64,000 nucleotides of DNA from Rhizobium sp. NFR07 (lineage in GTDB: Bacteria > Pseudomonadota > Alphaproteobacteria > Rhizobiales > Rhizobiaceae), in assembly GCF_900111905.1 (NCBI RefSeq), contig NZ_FOKM01000008.1:124001-188000 (forward strand). The letters are read 5' to 3'. The position numbers and the translations under genes were made by a program. Every line of letters begins with the position of its first letter. Position 1 is the stretch's first letter. Positions 61,806-64,000 of this stretch are shown here, one piece after another. The notes below the pieces were generated by a model. The model was not told the origin of the DNA and made no database searches. It saw only the letters and a list, made by a program, of their open reading frames with translations.

Positions 61806-62759
61806 ATGACCGACATTCAGGCCGATCTCGCCGGGCCGCTCGTGAAAACGGCACCCGTTGCGAGGATCAGATACCAGCGGGAAAAGATCTCGATCGCCCC
61901 CTGGATCTATCTCGCGCCGGCGCTCGTGCTGCTGATGGTCTGGACCTATATCCCGCTGATCGAGGCCTTCAAGCTGTCCTTCTATCAATGGAACATGCTG
62001 CCGACCGCGCCTCAGCGCTATGTCGGCCTGAAGAACTACGAGCGCCTGCTGGCCCTGCCGGAAATGCGCAATGCGCTCTGGAACACGCTCTACTACATCC
62101 TCGGCCTTTTCCCGCTGTCCGTTATCCTGCCGCTTTTCGTGGCGATCTGGACACAGGATCTGACCGGCCGCGCGCGGATGATCTACCGCGCCATGATCTT
62201 CGTGCCGATGATCGTCGCTCCCGTCGTCGCCGCCATCCTCTGGCGCTGGCTCCTGAACGAAGACCAGGGGCTGATCACGCTCGGGCTGGAATGGCTCGGT
62301 TTCGATCGCATCGGCTTCCTCACCGATCCGAATTATGCGCTGGCGACGCTCACCTGGATTACCGGCTGGAAGCTGATCGGTTTTTCGACGCTCCTGTTTT
62401 CCGCCGCCAATGCCGGCATCAACCCGTCCTATATCGAGGCGGCGCGCATCGACGGCGCCAGCCGCTGGGCAATCATCCGTGATATCCGCCTGCCGCTCCT
62501 GTCGCCGACCATCCTGCTGCTGTCGATGATGACGATCCTCTTCGGCGCGCAGTGGAGCTTTGCCTATATCAACGTTCTGACCAATGGCGGCCCGCTAAAA
62601 TCCACCACCAACATCTTCTACCTGCTGTGGGAATACGGTTTCGAGACCATGTCCGCCGGATGGAGCTCGGCGGCCGGCATGATCGCGTTTGCAGGGTTTG
62701 CGCTGCTCGCCGCCGTCTGCATGGGGCTGACAAAGAGGTTCGCGGTCTATGACGACTGA
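61806..62759 (+). CDS. Sugar-type ABC transporter permease (UgpA/MalF-like)
   Basis: A 317-residue six-helix permease. APWIYLAPALVLLMVWTYIP starts the first helix; the EAA loop is NPSYIEAARIDGASRWAIIR, with DIRLPLLSPT following. The start is taken at ATG 61806, where GAAGGG is 9 bases upstream; ATG 61800 is in frame but too close. The 3' end overlaps the next permease by 11 bases. Confidence 0.93.
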   Translation: MTDIQADLAGPLVKTAPVARIRYQREKISIAPWIYLAPALVLLMVWTYIPLIEAFKLSFYQWNMLPTAPQRYVGLKNYERLLALPEMRNALWNTLYYILGLFPLSVILPLFVAIWTQDLTGRARMIYRAMIFVPMIVAPVVAAILWRWLLNEDQGLITLGLEWLGFDRIGFLTDPNYALATLTWITGWKLIGFSTLLFSAANAGINPSYIEAARIDGASRWAIIRDIRLPLLSPTILLLSMMTILFGAQWSFAYINVLTNGGPLKSTTNIFYLLWEYGFETMSAGWSSAAGMIAFAGFALLAAVCMGLTKRFAVYDD

Positions 62760-63609
62760 TACTTCCCGCGATCATTCCCCGTCAGGCGTTTCCTCCGGCA
62801 GTGGTGCCCTGCGCAAGGTGGCCGTCCACGGCGTGATGATCTTCCTGTCGCTCGTGTCGATCTTCCCGATCTACTGGATGATCGTCACCTCGCTTCGGCC
62901 GGAGAACGAGATTTTTTCGACCACACTCTGGCCATCGGACCCGACGCTCGAAAACTACGTCTTCGTGCTGACCCGCGTGCCGATGCTGCAGATGCTGGCC
63001 AACACCACCATCGTTGCTGCCGCGACGGCGGCGCTGCAGGTGGTCACCGGCCTTTTCGCCGCCTATGCGCTGGTGCGCTGGCGCATGCGGCTTGCCGGCG
63101 TCGTGCATGGCTTGATCGCGCTCTCCTGGCTGGTGCCGTTCCAGGTGACGATGATCCCGAACTACGTACTCGCCTCGCGGCTGGGTCTGCTCGACACGCT
63201 GACGGGCCTGATTGTGCCCAACGCCGCGCATGCCTTCGCCATCCTGCTGCTCTATCACGGCATGCGCTCCTTTCCGGTCGAGATCCTGGAAGCGGCGCGC
63301 ATCGACGGTGCGAAAAGCTGGAAGATCCTCTGGCAGATCATCACGCCCAATATGGGCGCACCGATCGCCTCGCTCTCGATCATCGCCTTCATCTCTGCCT
63401 GGAACGAATATTTCTGGCCGCTGCTTCTGTCGCGCAAGCCGGAAAACTCCGTCGTCCAGATCGGTCTGCAGATGTTCATGACCCAGGAGGGCAATCTCTG
63501 GGGGCCGCTGATGGCGGCCGCAGCACTCGCCAGCCTGCCGATCCTCGTCATCTACCTCTTGCTGCAGCGCCACGTCATCGAATCCTTCATGAAATCCGGA
63601 ATCCGTTGA
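62749..63609 (+). CDS. Sugar-type ABC transporter permease (UgpE/MalG-like)
   Basis: A 286-residue permease. HGVMIFLSLVSIFPIYWMIV is the first helix; the EAA loop is PVEILEAARIDGAKSWKILW, then QIITPNMGAPIASLSIIAFI. The C-terminal LQRHVIESFMKSGIR is typical of MalG-type proteins. It forms the channel with the preceding gene. No ATP-binding gene is seen before the window ends, so it is either further downstream or shared. Confidence 0.93.
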   Translation: MTTDTSRDHSPSGVSSGSGALRKVAVHGVMIFLSLVSIFPIYWMIVTSLRPENEIFSTTLWPSDPTLENYVFVLTRVPMLQMLANTTIVAAATAALQVVTGLFAAYALVRWRMRLAGVVHGLIALSWLVPFQVTMIPNYVLASRLGLLDTLTGLIVPNAAHAFAILLLYHGMRSFPVEILEAARIDGAKSWKILWQIITPNMGAPIASLSIIAFISAWNEYFWPLLLSRKPENSVVQIGLQMFMTQEGNLWGPLMAAAALASLPILVIYLLLQRHVIESFMKSGIR

Positions 63610-63611
63610 AT

Positions 63612-64000
63612 ATGTTAGCTTATGACCGTCTGATCGCGCTCGATGGCGCCCATAACGTGCGCGACCTCGGCGGCTACAGGACCCGCGACGGAGGCCTGAC
63701 CCGCTGGCATTCGATCTTCAGGGGCGACGCTCTGCATGCTCTAAGCGAGGCCGATATGGCGGTCCTTCGCGACCATGACCTTTCGACCGTGATCGACCTG
63801 CGCAATGCGGCGGAAATCGCCTCGGAAGCAAACCCTTTCGATGGACACGCGCAGGTGCACTACATCAACACGTCGGTGTTTTCCGCGCTCGCACCGGTCG
63901 AGATGATGGCTGCGGACTATGCCGCCTTCGACATGGGCGACCGCTACTGCCAGGCGCTCGACAAATGCCAGGCATCTATCGCCGAAGTGCTGGGTACGAT
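63612..64000 (+). CDS. Tyrosine/serine phosphatase-like protein (partial)
   Basis: About 129 codons are visible before the right edge. The N-terminus MLAYDRLIALDGAHNVRDLG continues GGYRTRDG...FRGDALHALSEAD, then VIDLRNAAEI, which is the pattern of the Tyr_phosphatase2/MptpB family. The catalytic H-C-x5-R loop would lie beyond the edge. It starts 2 bases after the permease stop, so it is part of the phosphodiesterase/importer operon. Confidence 0.8.
   Translation, partial: MLAYDRLIALDGAHNVRDLGGYRTRDGGLTRWHSIFRGDALHALSEADMAVLRDHDLSTVIDLRNAAEIASEANPFDGHAQVHYINTSVFSALAPVEMMAADYAAFDMGDRYCQALDKCQASIAEVLGT

Overview
The window is 64 kb of high-GC chromosomal DNA from an alphaproteobacterium, most probably a member of the Rhizobiaceae (Rhizobium/Agrobacterium/Sinorhizobium relatives). 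The case rests on protein resemblance and gene order: a phaC-sfsA-map-radC run divergent from a lipoprotein, an aminotransferase, hom and recJ; a tandem cold-shock protein followed by a DUF192 protein; a free-standing rpsD; two-domain ABC proteins; and many GNAT, TetR, GntR and AraC regulators. Genes are densely packed on both strands. No insertion sequence, prophage or CRISPR array is visible, and the window looks like core genome with transport islands.

Layout. 1-13 kb: GST and GNAT proteins, icd, a FUSC-type efflux protein, trmJ-murI, a DUF1127-like/GNAT pair, a LysE exporter, a HerA-like ATPase, terC and rpsD. 13-24.4 kb: a P-loop kinase, sthA, then a GntR-controlled operon with a complete dipeptide-type ABC importer, a gamma-glutamyltransferase-family enzyme and a DUF1028 protein. 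24.6-28 kb: an AraC regulator, two SDRs and an NTF2-like protein. 28-38 kb: the conserved phaC/hom/recJ neighbourhood. 38-38.7 kb: three identical tRNA-Glu genes in tandem, each with its own promoter. 38.7-44 kb: lipoprotein, glyoxalase I, cold-shock protein, DUF192, tRNA-Pro, an unusually structured 450-base gap, pdxJ and an NDH-2-type dehydrogenase. 44-50.8 kb: two regulator/oxidoreductase pairs (HxlR with a quinone reductase, AraC with an alcohol dehydrogenase), a TetR repressor with ilvC, and two tandem cupins. 50.8-58.3 kb: RbsD/FucU, an aminotransferase, a ferric-type ABC importer, a Nudix hydrolase and a PhzF-like isomerase. 58.5-64 kb: tRNA-Lys, then TetR, a class III phosphodiesterase, a sugar-type ABC importer and a tyrosine phosphatase that runs off the end.

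How the genes work together. The three importers each appear to be a substrate-specific module. In the GntR cluster two Ntn-hydrolase-type proteins lacking signal peptides sit beside a peptide importer, suggesting uptake and then cytoplasmic cleavage of a gamma-glutamyl or similar amide compound. In the last cluster a phosphodiesterase and a phosphatase flank a sugar-type importer, suggesting use of a phosphodiester. The HxlR and AraC pairs look like electrophile/aldehyde detoxification modules.

The most interesting sequence-level signals are: a hairpin directly after each of the three full solute-binding-protein genes, one of them written inside the first codons of the following permease; a tandem cupin pair in which the first copy has lost all four candidate metal-binding histidines; perfect palindromes placed as operators for several regulators; and the structured gap after tRNA-Pro. 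Everything here comes from reading the sequence and from memory of protein families; no database search was run.
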